Shown here in pieces: positions 27,081 through 34,796 of a stretch of 64,000 bases of DNA. Where the stretch lies: positions 124,001-188,000 of the forward strand of contig NZ_PVYW01000007.1 in assembly GCF_003001675.1 (NCBI RefSeq). The letters run 5' to 3'. Every line of letters starts with the position of its first letter. The stretch's first letter is position 1. The stretch comes from Cohnella sp. SGD-V74. Its GTDB lineage: Bacteria; Bacillota; Bacilli; Paenibacillales; Paenibacillaceae. The notes below the pieces were generated by a model. The model did no database searches. It was not told where the DNA came from and saw only the letters and a program-made list of their open reading frames with translations. The position numbers and the translations under genes are program-made.

Positions 27081-30044
27081 ATGAGCAGACGGGAGACCGT
27101 GCTGGACGGGGAATGGGAGTTTCTGCTGGACCCGGAGGATCGGTATAAGGACGCGCCGCCGAACGCTGCCGCTTTCGGGGGCGGCAGCATCAACGTGCCC
27201 GGCTCGTGGGAGGAGCAAGGGTACGGAGAGGAGCCGGCGTTCCCGCAGATCGACACGTGGACGAAGCTGCGGGAGTACGTCGGAGCGGGCTGGTACCGCA
27301 AGACGGTTCGACTCGAACGGACGGACGAGGGAGCGCAGCAGATGCTTGAGCTGGCGGGCGTTCGCTGGACGACGGAGGTGTGGGTGAACGGCGTGTTCGC
27401 GGGACTGCGGGACAGCTTGTCTGCGGTTCATCGCTACGAGCTTGGGGATGCATTGACGGAGGGAGACAACGAGCTGCTCGTTCGCGTGGACAACCGGATG
27501 AGGCTGCCGCTGGCGGACAGCCACATTCATACTAGGCACACGGCGACGGAGTGGGGCGGCATTACCGGCGGGGTCAAGCTCGTCGAGCTTCCCGCCGTTC
27601 GGCTGGGCCGGGTAAGCCTGGTTCCCGATCCGCTCGCGGGGACGTTTCGCTGTCGAGTCGAGGTGCTGACCGAGGAGGAGGAGCGGGCGGGCTGCGAGGT
27701 TCAGGTTCGCTTCCGGGCTCCGAGCGGGGAAGTGTTTTCGGCGCTTGCGCCAGTTGCGGAGGGTGGGGTGGCGGAGCTGGTCTGTGAGTTGGGCGACGCT
27801 CCGGCGCTCTGGTCGGATCGGAATCCGCAGCTGTACGAAGCGGAGTTTCTGCTGAAGCGAGGGGAGGAGACGATGGACTGCGTCGCGCGGCGGACCGGCT
27901 TGAGGAGGCTTGCCGCCTCGGGCAAGGGGCTGGAGCTGAACGGCAAGCCGGTATGGCTGCGCGGCTACGTCGACTGCTGCGTATTTCCGCTCACCGGCTA
28001 TCCGGTCTGGGACAAGGCGCACTACGAGCGGCAATTCCGCATTGCCCGGTCGTACGGCTTCAACCATGTACGACTGCATGGCTGGAACGCGCCAGAGCCG
28101 TTCTGGGAAGCGGCGGACGAGGCCGGCATGCTCGTGCAGACGGAGCTTCCGCACTGGTCGGCGCACTACCAGCCGCGCGGCGCGAAGCCGCCGGAGGAGG
28201 TGGATGCCTTCTTGCAGGCGGAGCTGGAGCGCATCTACGAAAGCTTAAACGCGCATCCTTCATTCGTTCTGTTCTCGATGGGCAACGAGCTGACGGAGGA
28301 TAACGGGCATGAACGGCTGAACGAGTGGGTTCGATACGCCAGACGGCTCGATCCGACTCGACTCGTCACCGACAATACCGGCTTCGGGCAGCTTCCGGAG
28401 CAGGATCGCGAGGGCGACTTCTTCATTCCGTCCTTCAACTGGCATGTGCCGCTGAAGACGGAGGAGATTGCTCTGCCCGCGACGAACCGCGATTTCTCGG
28501 CGGTTGCCCGGCTTACGGACAAGCCGGTACTTGGGCACGAGCACGCGCAGTTTACGATGTACGCCAGGCCGGAGGAAAAGGAGAAGTACACCGGCGTGCT
28601 TCGGCCGACGTGGCTGGAGACGATCGAGGAGACGCTGCGGGCGAAAGGGTTGGAGGAGCGGGTCGACGGGTGGATTGAAGCGACCGGCGTTCACCAGGTG
28701 CGCGCGTTGAAGGAAGCGATGGAGCGGGCGCGCCGTACGCCGGGGGCGGCTGGCGTGCAGTTGCTCGATATCCGCGATTTTCCGGGCCAGGGCCATGCGA
28801 CGACGGGGCTGCTCGACGTATTCTGGGGCAGCAAGGGGACGATCGAGCCGGAGAGGGCGCTCGACTTCAACGGTCCGACCGTGCTGCTGATGGCCTGCGA
28901 GGGCCGCACGCTGTTCGCGGGCGAGACGATGGACGTTCGGATTCTGCTGTCTCACTACGGCGAGGAGCCGGAGCTGGCCGGTTGCGTCGGTTGGCGGCTG
29001 TTTCGTAAGGGAAGCGTTCTGGATGAGGGCGAACGCGGAATGGCTGCGCCGGTCGGCGGTGCAGCGGATAGCGACCGGGGCGATGCCGCGGGTAGGGCCC
29101 CGAGTGGCGCCGCGTTCGCGGGAACTGCGGTCGGAAAGAGCGAATGGAGCGCACCTGAACCGCTTCTCCTTAACGCGGGCGAACTGGTCGTGGTCGGAAC
29201 GGCGCGCGGCAGCGTGGAGGAGATCGGGACGGTGCGGATCGGCCTGCCTGCGGGAGCGGAGGCGTCCGAGCTTGTGCTGGAGGTGTGGTGGGGGGATAAG
29301 GAACGGCTCGACGAAGACCGGGAAATCCGCAACGCCTGGTCGTTCTGGTCGTTCCCTCGGATGCGGTACGAGAACGCCGAGTCGGTCTGGAGCAGCGTGC
29401 CTGCGCTGAAGACTGCTCTGTACGGCGCTTCCTTCGAGCCGAACGCCAAATTCGATCCTTTCGTCTATCCGTCGCACAAGGGCGTGAAGCTGGCGATCGT
29501 CGAACGACTCACGACAAACGCGCTTCAATACCTGAACGGCGGAGGTCGGGTGTGGCTGCTGGCGGGGGAAAGCGAATTGTACGACGCGCCGATGACGAAA
29601 TACTTGCCGGTATTCTGGAACTATCTGATGTTCTCCGAGCAGGCCGGGGGCACGATGGGCGCGGTCGTTCGCCCGCATCCCGCGCTCGGACGGTTCCCAC
29701 ACGACGGCCGTTCGGATTGGCACTGGTATCATCTGTTCAACGGAACTCCGGCCATCTGCCTGGATACGGTGCCGGAAGTCAAGCCGATCGTCGAGATCGT
29801 CGACAACTTCAACCGCGCCAAACGGCTGGCAAGCGTATTCGAAGCCCAAGTCGGGCAGGGCAAGCTGTTCGTCACGACGCTGGCCTTCCGCTCGCCGCCC
29901 GACTGGAAGCGCCCCGAGAGCGCGCACCTGTTCGGCGAAATGCTGCGCTACCTGCTCGGCGACGACTTCCGCCCTTCGGCCCGCATGACCGTCGGCCAAG
30001 TGCTGGGCTTGTTCCGCTTGCGGGGCATTCATTCTTTTCTTTAG
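27081..30044 (+). CDS. family 2 glycoside hydrolase (beta-galactosidase/mannosidase-like)
   Basis: Large cytoplasmic glycosidase of 987 residues without a signal peptide. A sugar-binding jelly roll (about 5-180, with GWYRKTV and WVNG), an Ig-like domain (about 185-275) and a TIM barrel (about 280-600) are in GH2 order. The acid/base is probably E403 in FSMGNELTED and the nucleophile probably E487 in PVLGHEHAQF. C-terminal accessory sandwiches follow. GH2 includes beta-galactosidases, mannosidases, glucuronidases and exo-glucosaminidases; I cannot decide the specificity. The ATG at 27081 follows AGGGGGAGA. Gene context suggests that it cleaves the imported oligosaccharide inside the cell. Confidence 0.88.
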   Translation: MSRRETVLDGEWEFLLDPEDRYKDAPPNAAAFGGGSINVPGSWEEQGYGEEPAFPQIDTWTKLREYVGAGWYRKTVRLERTDEGAQQMLELAGVRWTTEVWVNGVFAGLRDSLSAVHRYELGDALTEGDNELLVRVDNRMRLPLADSHIHTRHTATEWGGITGGVKLVELPAVRLGRVSLVPDPLAGTFRCRVEVLTEEEERAGCEVQVRFRAPSGEVFSALAPVAEGGVAELVCELGDAPALWSDRNPQLYEAEFLLKRGEETMDCVARRTGLRRLAASGKGLELNGKPVWLRGYVDCCVFPLTGYPVWDKAHYERQFRIARSYGFNHVRLHGWNAPEPFWEAADEAGMLVQTELPHWSAHYQPRGAKPPEEVDAFLQAELERIYESLNAHPSFVLFSMGNELTEDNGHERLNEWVRYARRLDPTRLVTDNTGFGQLPEQDREGDFFIPSFNWHVPLKTEEIALPATNRDFSAVARLTDKPVLGHEHAQFTMYARPEEKEKYTGVLRPTWLETIEETLRAKGLEERVDGWIEATGVHQVRALKEAMERARRTPGAAGVQLLDIRDFPGQGHATTGLLDVFWGSKGTIEPERALDFNGPTVLLMACEGRTLFAGETMDVRILLSHYGEEPELAGCVGWRLFRKGSVLDEGERGMAAPVGGAADSDRGDAAGRAPSGAAFAGTAVGKSEWSAPEPLLLNAGELVVVGTARGSVEEIGTVRIGLPAGAEASELVLEVWWGDKERLDEDREIRNAWSFWSFPRMRYENAESVWSSVPALKTALYGASFEPNAKFDPFVYPSHKGVKLAIVERLTTNALQYLNGGGRVWLLAGESELYDAPMTKYLPVFWNYLMFSEQAGGTMGAVVRPHPALGRFPHDGRSDWHWYHLFNGTPAICLDTVPEVKPIVEIVDNFNRAKRLASVFEAQVGQGKLFVTTLAFRSPPDWKRPESAHLFGEMLRYLLGDDFRPSARMTVGQVLGLFRLRGIHSFL

Positions 30045-30090
30045 CTACTGGCCGGTAGCCTAACGACGGAGTCTGTCTTCGCTGGAGTTA

Positions 30091-30132
30091 AAAATAAGCC
30101 GCGTGCGCTTTTGGCGCTGCGGCTTATTTTTT
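30091..30132 (+). terminator. terminator after GH2 operon
   Basis: AAAATAAGCCGC pairs perfectly with GCGGCTTATTTT around a 16-base loop, followed by further Ts. Strong intrinsic terminator that ends the AraC-YesNM-ABC-GH2 region. Confidence 0.92.
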
Positions 30133-30155
30133 ATGGGCTAGAAAGCGAGTTGGCC

Positions 30156-30244
30156 CAGTAAGCTCGTCTGGCGTGCATATCTCCTCCGTCGCCCCGTAGG
30201 TACGCGCAGTAAGCCCGTCCGACGTGCTTATCTCCTCCACCGCC
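30156..30244. repeat. imperfect direct repeat, 38-bp unit at 51-bp period
   Basis: Two copies of a 38-bp unit (CAGTAAGCYCGTCYGRCGTG, then a TATCTCCTCC tail) begin at 30156 and 30207. The period of 51 is a multiple of three, and on the minus strand one frame reads two similar 17-residue units (EEICTPDELTG and EEISTSDGLTA). No ribosome binding site or family supports a real gene. It is probably an intergenic repeat family member. Confidence 0.6.
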
Positions 30245-30346
30245 GCCAGCGGCTTCATTAGTGTTCTCTTCCGTATCCACCAATTGCCTTGCATGCGTTC
30301 AGTTGAGATTCTTGTCGAGTGTGAACGGATCAACTACATTTTTTTA

Positions 30347-30393
30347 TTGCCAACAAGATTCTATATCATATATTATATATAATATAGAATCTT
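30347..30393 (+). promoter_or_regulatory. promoter with overlapping 12-bp dyad for GntR gene
   Basis: AAGATTCTATAT (30355-30366) and ATATAGAATCTT (30382-30393) are perfect inverted repeats around a 15-base AT centre. TTGCCA (30347) and TATATT (30369) at 16-bp spacing could be the promoter, lying inside the dyad, so a bound repressor would block polymerase. The adjacent GntR-type product is the likely ligand-responsive binder. Confidence 0.6.
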
Positions 30394-30443
30394 AGATACG
30401 CAAAAGTAGCGGACGCTTCTATTCGAACAAGGAGGATAAACAA

Positions 30444-31145
30444 TTGAAAGAGACGATCTCAAGGCAATATTTTGCCGACAAGCAGAACATGGGCCACGAT
30501 CTGGTCGAGTATTTCAAGCAAGAAATTTTGGCCGGCAAGCTGAATCCGGGGGACCGGATCGTCGAGACGAAGTTCGCCCGCGAGCTCGGCATCAGCCAGA
30601 CGCCGGTGAGGGAAGCGGTCAGGCAATTGGCGGGGGAAGGGATCGTCACTCTCGTGCCGAACCGCGGTCCGGTCGTGAACGAACTGGGCGCCCGCGATAT
30701 TTTCGAGATTTATTCGCTGCGGGCTTCGATCGAGGGGTTGGCCATCCGGCTGGCGACGCAAATCGCTTCCGACGAAGCGATCGCGGAACTGGAGCGCTTT
30801 TACGAAGAGATGAAGGTCAAGGCAACGGATGAGGGCATCGGCACGCTGTTGGAGGAATCGCTGCACATTCACCACTCTATTATGAAGCTTTCCGAGCATT
30901 CCCGGCTGCTGCATGCCTATGAGTCGATTTCCTTTCAGATCGCCCTGGTCAACCGCATTCTTGGAAACGAATCCACGAAGGAGAAAGAAGTGGAACAGCA
31001 CGCCGAGTTGATCGAGGCGCTCAAGGGACGAGACCCGGACAAGGCAGAGTTGACGATGCGCAAGCATATTTACCGTTCTTACCGGGAGTGCATGGACTTG
31101 AAGGAAGACGAGACGGAGGGCTTCGGGGCCCATCTTTGGTTCTGA
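30444..31145 (+). CDS. GntR-family regulator, FadR subfamily (FCD domain)
   Basis: Repressor of 233 residues. A winged helix is at about 12-82 (LVEYFKQEILAGKLNPGDRI, then GISQTPVREAVRQLAGEGIV) and an all-helical FCD ligand domain at about 90-220. FCD domains bind small carboxylic acids or sugar acids, often through a metal site. The start is a TTG at 30444, supported by AAGGAGG. It is the first gene of the 15-kb catabolic locus, and the ABC transporter begins 22 bp downstream, so it probably controls that locus from the dyad just upstream. Confidence 0.92.
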   Translation: MKETISRQYFADKQNMGHDLVEYFKQEILAGKLNPGDRIVETKFARELGISQTPVREAVRQLAGEGIVTLVPNRGPVVNELGARDIFEIYSLRASIEGLAIRLATQIASDEAIAELERFYEEMKVKATDEGIGTLLEESLHIHHSIMKLSEHSRLLHAYESISFQIALVNRILGNESTKEKEVEQHAELIEALKGRDPDKAELTMRKHIYRSYRECMDLKEDETEGFGAHLWF

Positions 31146-31167
31146 TCGTTCCAGGGGAGGGCGGGTC

Positions 31168-32670
31168 ATGAGCGATATCGTGTTACAGATGAGAGGCATC
31201 ACGAAGTCGTATTTCGGAGTCAAAGCGCTGGACGGCGTGTCGTTGGAAGTCCGCAAGGGCGAGGTACACGCGCTGATGGGTGAGAACGGGGCCGGCAAGT
31301 CGACGCTGATGAAGATTCTGTCGGGGCTGGTCAAGCCTGACGCGGGTGAAATCGAATTCGAAGGAAGCCAGGTGCAGATCGCAGATCCGCAAGCGGCGCT
31401 GAATCTCGGCATCGCGATGATTCACCAGGAGCTCAACCCGATTCCAGAGATGACGGTGGCGGAAAATATTTTTCTCGGCCGCGAGCCGCGGTATCCGGGA
31501 ACGCCGTTCATCCGCAGGAAGCAGCTCGAGGAACAGACGAGGCGGCTGCTGGAGGAGTTTCAGTTTCGCGCCGGGCCGAATACGAAGGTCGGAACGCTCA
31601 GCGTGGCGCAGAAACAGATGCTGGAGATCATCAAGGCGATCTCTTACAACGCTAAGCTGATCATTATGGACGAACCGACGTCCGCTCTGTCCGAGAACGA
31701 GGTCAAGACGCTGTTTCAGACGATAGACCGGCTGAAAAAACAAGGCGTTCCGGTCGTCTACATCTCTCACAGAATGGAAGAGATCTTCTCGATTACCGAT
31801 CGGATCACGGTGCTTCGCGACGGCAAGCTGATCGGTGTCCGGAATACGGGCGATACGGAGGTCGACGGCTTGATCTCGATGATGGTCGGCCGGCCGCTGG
31901 ACGCCATCTACCCTAAGGAGGATGCGCTCATCGGGGAAACGGTGCTCGAAGTGCGCGGCCTTACTCGGCTTCCTTATTTCAAGGACATCTCCTTCTCCGT
32001 AAAGCAGGGAGAGATTCTCGGCATCGCGGGCCTGATGGGCGCGGGACGAAGCGAGGTTATGCGGGCGCTGTTCGGAATCGATCGGGCGGATGGCGGAGAG
32101 GTTCTGATGTCCGGAGAGAAAATCCGGATCAAGCATCCGAGCGATGCGATCCGCCACGGCATCGCCTTCGTCACCGAGGACCGAAAAGAGCTCGGGCTCG
32201 TGCTCAGCCGGTCGATCCGCGAGAACATGACGCTGGCCAGCTTGTCGCGGATCAGCGCGGGCCCGTTCGTCTCTCGATCGGCCGAAGCGGCCGCATGCGA
32301 CGACATGTTGGCGGGAATTCGCATCAAGATGAACCGGATGGAGCAGGAAGTGCTGACGCTCAGCGGAGGCAATCAGCAGAAGGTCGTCATCGCCAAGTGG
32401 CTGCTGACTTCGCCCAAATTGCTGATTTTGGACGAGCCTACGCGCGGCATCGACGTCGGAGCCAAGGCGGAAATCTACCGCATGATATCCAAGCTCGCCC
32501 GGGAGGGGCTGGCGATCGTGATGGTTTCGTCCGAGCTGCCGGAGGTGCTGGGCATGAGCGACAGAATTTTGGTTATGGGTGAAGGGGAAATCCGCGGAGA
32601 ATTCCTTCGGGGCGAAATCACGCAGGAACAAATCTTGGAATGTGCACTCGGGGGTGGACGCATTGCTTAG
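31168..32670 (+). CDS. sugar ABC transporter ATP-binding protein (RbsA/MglA type)
   Basis: Cytoplasmic double ATPase of 500 residues of the CUT2 family. The first nucleotide-binding half has Walker A GENGAGKST (about 37-45), signature LSVAQ and Walker B LIIMDEPT. The second half has the usual degenerate Walker A-like GLMGAGRSE, signature LSGGNQQK and LLILDEPTRG. The start at 31168 is preceded by GGGGAGG. It drives the downstream RbsC-type permease, whose start overlaps its last codons. The substrate is a monosaccharide or derivative, not identifiable from this subunit. Confidence 0.95.
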   Translation: MSDIVLQMRGITKSYFGVKALDGVSLEVRKGEVHALMGENGAGKSTLMKILSGLVKPDAGEIEFEGSQVQIADPQAALNLGIAMIHQELNPIPEMTVAENIFLGREPRYPGTPFIRRKQLEEQTRRLLEEFQFRAGPNTKVGTLSVAQKQMLEIIKAISYNAKLIIMDEPTSALSENEVKTLFQTIDRLKKQGVPVVYISHRMEEIFSITDRITVLRDGKLIGVRNTGDTEVDGLISMMVGRPLDAIYPKEDALIGETVLEVRGLTRLPYFKDISFSVKQGEILGIAGLMGAGRSEVMRALFGIDRADGGEVLMSGEKIRIKHPSDAIRHGIAFVTEDRKELGLVLSRSIRENMTLASLSRISAGPFVSRSAEAAACDDMLAGIRIKMNRMEQEVLTLSGGNQQKVVIAKWLLTSPKLLILDEPTRGIDVGAKAEIYRMISKLAREGLAIVMVSSELPEVLGMSDRILVMGEGEIRGEFLRGEITQEQILECALGGGRIA

Positions 32671-33640
32671 CGGCATACCGGCATTACGGCAGAAATTCGT
32701 CAAGGACGGAAATTCTTCGGAGATGATGCGCAAATACGGTCTGATCGCGATCCTGCTCGGCGCGGTCGTCATTTTGAGCCTCGTCTCGGATACGTTCCTG
32801 ACCGTCACCAATTTGATGAACGTGCTTCGCCAAGTTTCGATCAACGGCATTCTTGCCGTGGGGATGACCTTTATTATTTTGACGGCGGGCATCGATCTTT
32901 CCATCGGTTCGCTGATGGCGGTTGCGGCGGTCATCGCGACGAGCATAGTCGCGCACGATCCCGGAGCGGTAGGTTGGGCGCTGCTGGCGGGAGTGGCGGC
33001 GAGCGGCCTGCTCGGAGGAGTCAGCGGAACGATGAGCGCGAAGCTGAACGTCGCGCCGTTCGTGGCGACGCTGGCGATGATGACAATTGCCCGAGGCATC
33101 GCCTTGATCTATACGAACGGCAGGCCGATCGTGGTCAGCTCCGATCCGTTCAAATTTCTGGGCCAAGGCTATATCGGCCCGATTCCGGTACCTGTGCTTA
33201 TTTTCATCGCGGTAACCGCTGTCATGGGAATCGTGCTGTACAAAACCAAGTTCGGCCGCTACGTCTACGCGATCGGCGGCAACGAGAACGCATCCAAAAT
33301 TTCCGGCATTCGCGTGGACAGAGTGAAAATCTGGGTGTACGTCATTAACGGCTTCCTGGCCGGGCTGGCTGGCATTCTGCTCTCTTCCCGCATCAGCTCC
33401 GGACAGCCGAACAGTGGCATGGGGTACGAGCTCGATGCGATCGCTGCGGTCGTCATCGGCGGAACCAGCCTGTTCGGCGGACGAGGCTCGCTGCTGGGCA
33501 CGATCGTCGGCGTGCTGATCATCGGGGTCATCAACAACGGGTTGAATCTGCTGGACGTTTCGTCGTACTGGCAACAGATCATCAAAGGTCTGATCATTGC
33601 CGGAGCGGTCATTCTGGATCAGCGCGCCAAGCGCAACTGA
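32663..33640 (+). CDS. sugar ABC transporter permease (RbsC type)
   Basis: CUT2 membrane permease with eight to ten hydrophobic segments, beginning at KYGLIAILLGAVVILSLVS and including the hallmark GIDLSIGSLMAVAAV. Start choice is uncertain: the TTG at 32663 has GGGGGTGG at good spacing and overlaps the ATPase gene by 8 bp; GTG at 32654 and ATG at 32723 are alternatives that do not change the membrane core. The length from the TTG is 325 residues. A stem-loop follows, then the binding-protein gene. Confidence 0.92.
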   Translation: MLSGIPALRQKFVKDGNSSEMMRKYGLIAILLGAVVILSLVSDTFLTVTNLMNVLRQVSINGILAVGMTFIILTAGIDLSIGSLMAVAAVIATSIVAHDPGAVGWALLAGVAASGLLGGVSGTMSAKLNVAPFVATLAMMTIARGIALIYTNGRPIVVSSDPFKFLGQGYIGPIPVPVLIFIAVTAVMGIVLYKTKFGRYVYAIGGNENASKISGIRVDRVKIWVYVINGFLAGLAGILLSSRISSGQPNSGMGYELDAIAAVVIGGTSLFGGRGSLLGTIVGVLIIGVINNGLNLLDVSSYWQQIIKGLIIAGAVILDQRAKRN

Positions 33641-33646
33641 CCGGGG

Positions 33647-33680
33647 AATCAGAGAGGCGCCCTCCAGGGCGAATCTGATT
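33647..33680 (+). other. stem-loop between permease and binding-protein genes
   Basis: AATCAGA pairs with TCTGATT and an inner GCCC pairs with GGGC. It has no T-run. Such intercistronic stems often raise the relative level of the binding-protein mRNA; that role here is inferred. Confidence 0.45.
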
Positions 33681-33716
33681 GTATAGATCATAAGCGACAT
33701 GGGAGGAGAAAAGGGT

Positions 33717-34691
33717 ATGAAGAGAAAGTCGGCGTGGAAGTGGTTGATCGCGGGGGTAGTGACGGCTGTCGTATTGACGGGGTGCGGCGGCAAGAACAAT
33801 ACCGGAAGCTCGGCAAGCGGAGGCGAGGCGGCGTCCGGCGGCAAAAGCTATAAAATCGGTGTGGCCGCGCAAGGGCTGTCGCACGAATTCATCAAGTCGC
33901 TCGTGGAATCGATGCAGGAGAAGGCCGGCGAGCTGAACGTCGAACTCGTCGTGATGGACAGCCAGGACAAGATCGAAGAGCAGTTGAACCAAGTCGATAC
34001 GCTGGTGGCGCAGAAAGTCGACGCCGTCATTCTGAACTCGGTCGATTTCGTCGGCTCGAGTCCGGCCGTAGACAAGGTGAAAGAAGCCGGCATCCCGCTG
34101 GTCGAGGTCATCACGTATACGGAGAACGAAAATTACGACGTGTTCGTCGGGACGGATCCGAAGCAATCCGGGGTCATGATGGGCGAAATTCTGGCGGACA
34201 AGCTCGGGGGCAAGGGCAGTGTGGCGCTGCTTCAGGGCCAGATCGGCCATTCCGCGGAGATTACGCGAGGCGCGGGCCTGCAGGAAGCGTTGTTCGACAA
34301 GTATCCCGACGTCAAGAAAATCACCGAGCAGACGGCCAACTGGAATCGCGACGAAGCGATGAGCATCACCGAAGACTGGCTGCAGCGCTTTCCGGAAATC
34401 TCCGCGATCGCGGCGCAGAACGACGAAATGGCGATGGGAGCCCTTCAGGCCGTGGAAGCCGCGGGCCGCTCAGACATTATCGTCGTCGGCATCGACGGCA
34501 TTGCAGATGCCATGAAGGCGGTTAAGGAAGGACGCCTGGCGGCGACCGTTCTGGACAATGTAACGGCGGAAGGCAAGCGTGCCGTAGAAGTTGCCGTCGG
34601 ACTGATCAAGGGCGAGAAGTTCGAGAAGAAAGAACTGGTGGATTACGTGCCGATTACCGGAGACAATATCGGCCAATATTTGTCGGAGTAA
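33717..34691 (+). CDS. sugar ABC transporter substrate-binding lipoprotein (RbsB type)
   Basis: Periplasmic-binding-protein type I of 324 residues. The signal peptide ends in LTGC (lipidated C23) and is followed by a GSSASGGEA linker. The two Rossmann-like lobes include YKIGVAAQGLSHEFIKSLVE, AVILNSVDFVG and VVGIDGIADAM, typical of ribose/inositol/AI-2-type binders. GGAGGAG precedes the ATG at 33717. The transporter trio of ATPase, permease and binding protein is complete. A hairpin with a T-run follows. Confidence 0.93.
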   Translation: MKRKSAWKWLIAGVVTAVVLTGCGGKNNTGSSASGGEAASGGKSYKIGVAAQGLSHEFIKSLVESMQEKAGELNVELVVMDSQDKIEEQLNQVDTLVAQKVDAVILNSVDFVGSSPAVDKVKEAGIPLVEVITYTENENYDVFVGTDPKQSGVMMGEILADKLGGKGSVALLQGQIGHSAEITRGAGLQEALFDKYPDVKKITEQTANWNRDEAMSITEDWLQRFPEISAIAAQNDEMAMGALQAVEAAGRSDIIVVGIDGIADAMKAVKEGRLAATVLDNVTAEGKRAVEVAVGLIKGEKFEKKELVDYVPITGDNIGQYLSE

Positions 34692-34723
34692 CTTTCCGCG
34701 GGGCGAGGGCATCGCCGCTGTCA

Positions 34724-34763
34724 GGGCATACGGACGGCTCGATCCTCCGTATGCCCGTCTTTT
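34724..34763 (+). terminator. internal terminator between transporter and catabolic genes
   Basis: GGGCATACGGA pairs perfectly with TCCGTATGCCC, and GTCTTTTA follows. It lies inside a gene string that otherwise runs in one direction for 15 kb, so it probably limits readthrough and keeps transporter mRNA more abundant than the enzyme mRNA. Confidence 0.7.
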
Positions 34764-34796
34764 ACCGAGATTTTACGGAATAAGGGGGCTATGGCT

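Noticed and set aside
28260..30032. 590-codon open frame on the minus strand
   Set aside because: It is antisense to the GH2 gene, arginine/alanine-rich, without family motifs.
31183..33099. 638-codon open frame on the minus strand
   Set aside because: Antisense to the RbsA/RbsC genes, whose ATPase and permease motifs are intact.
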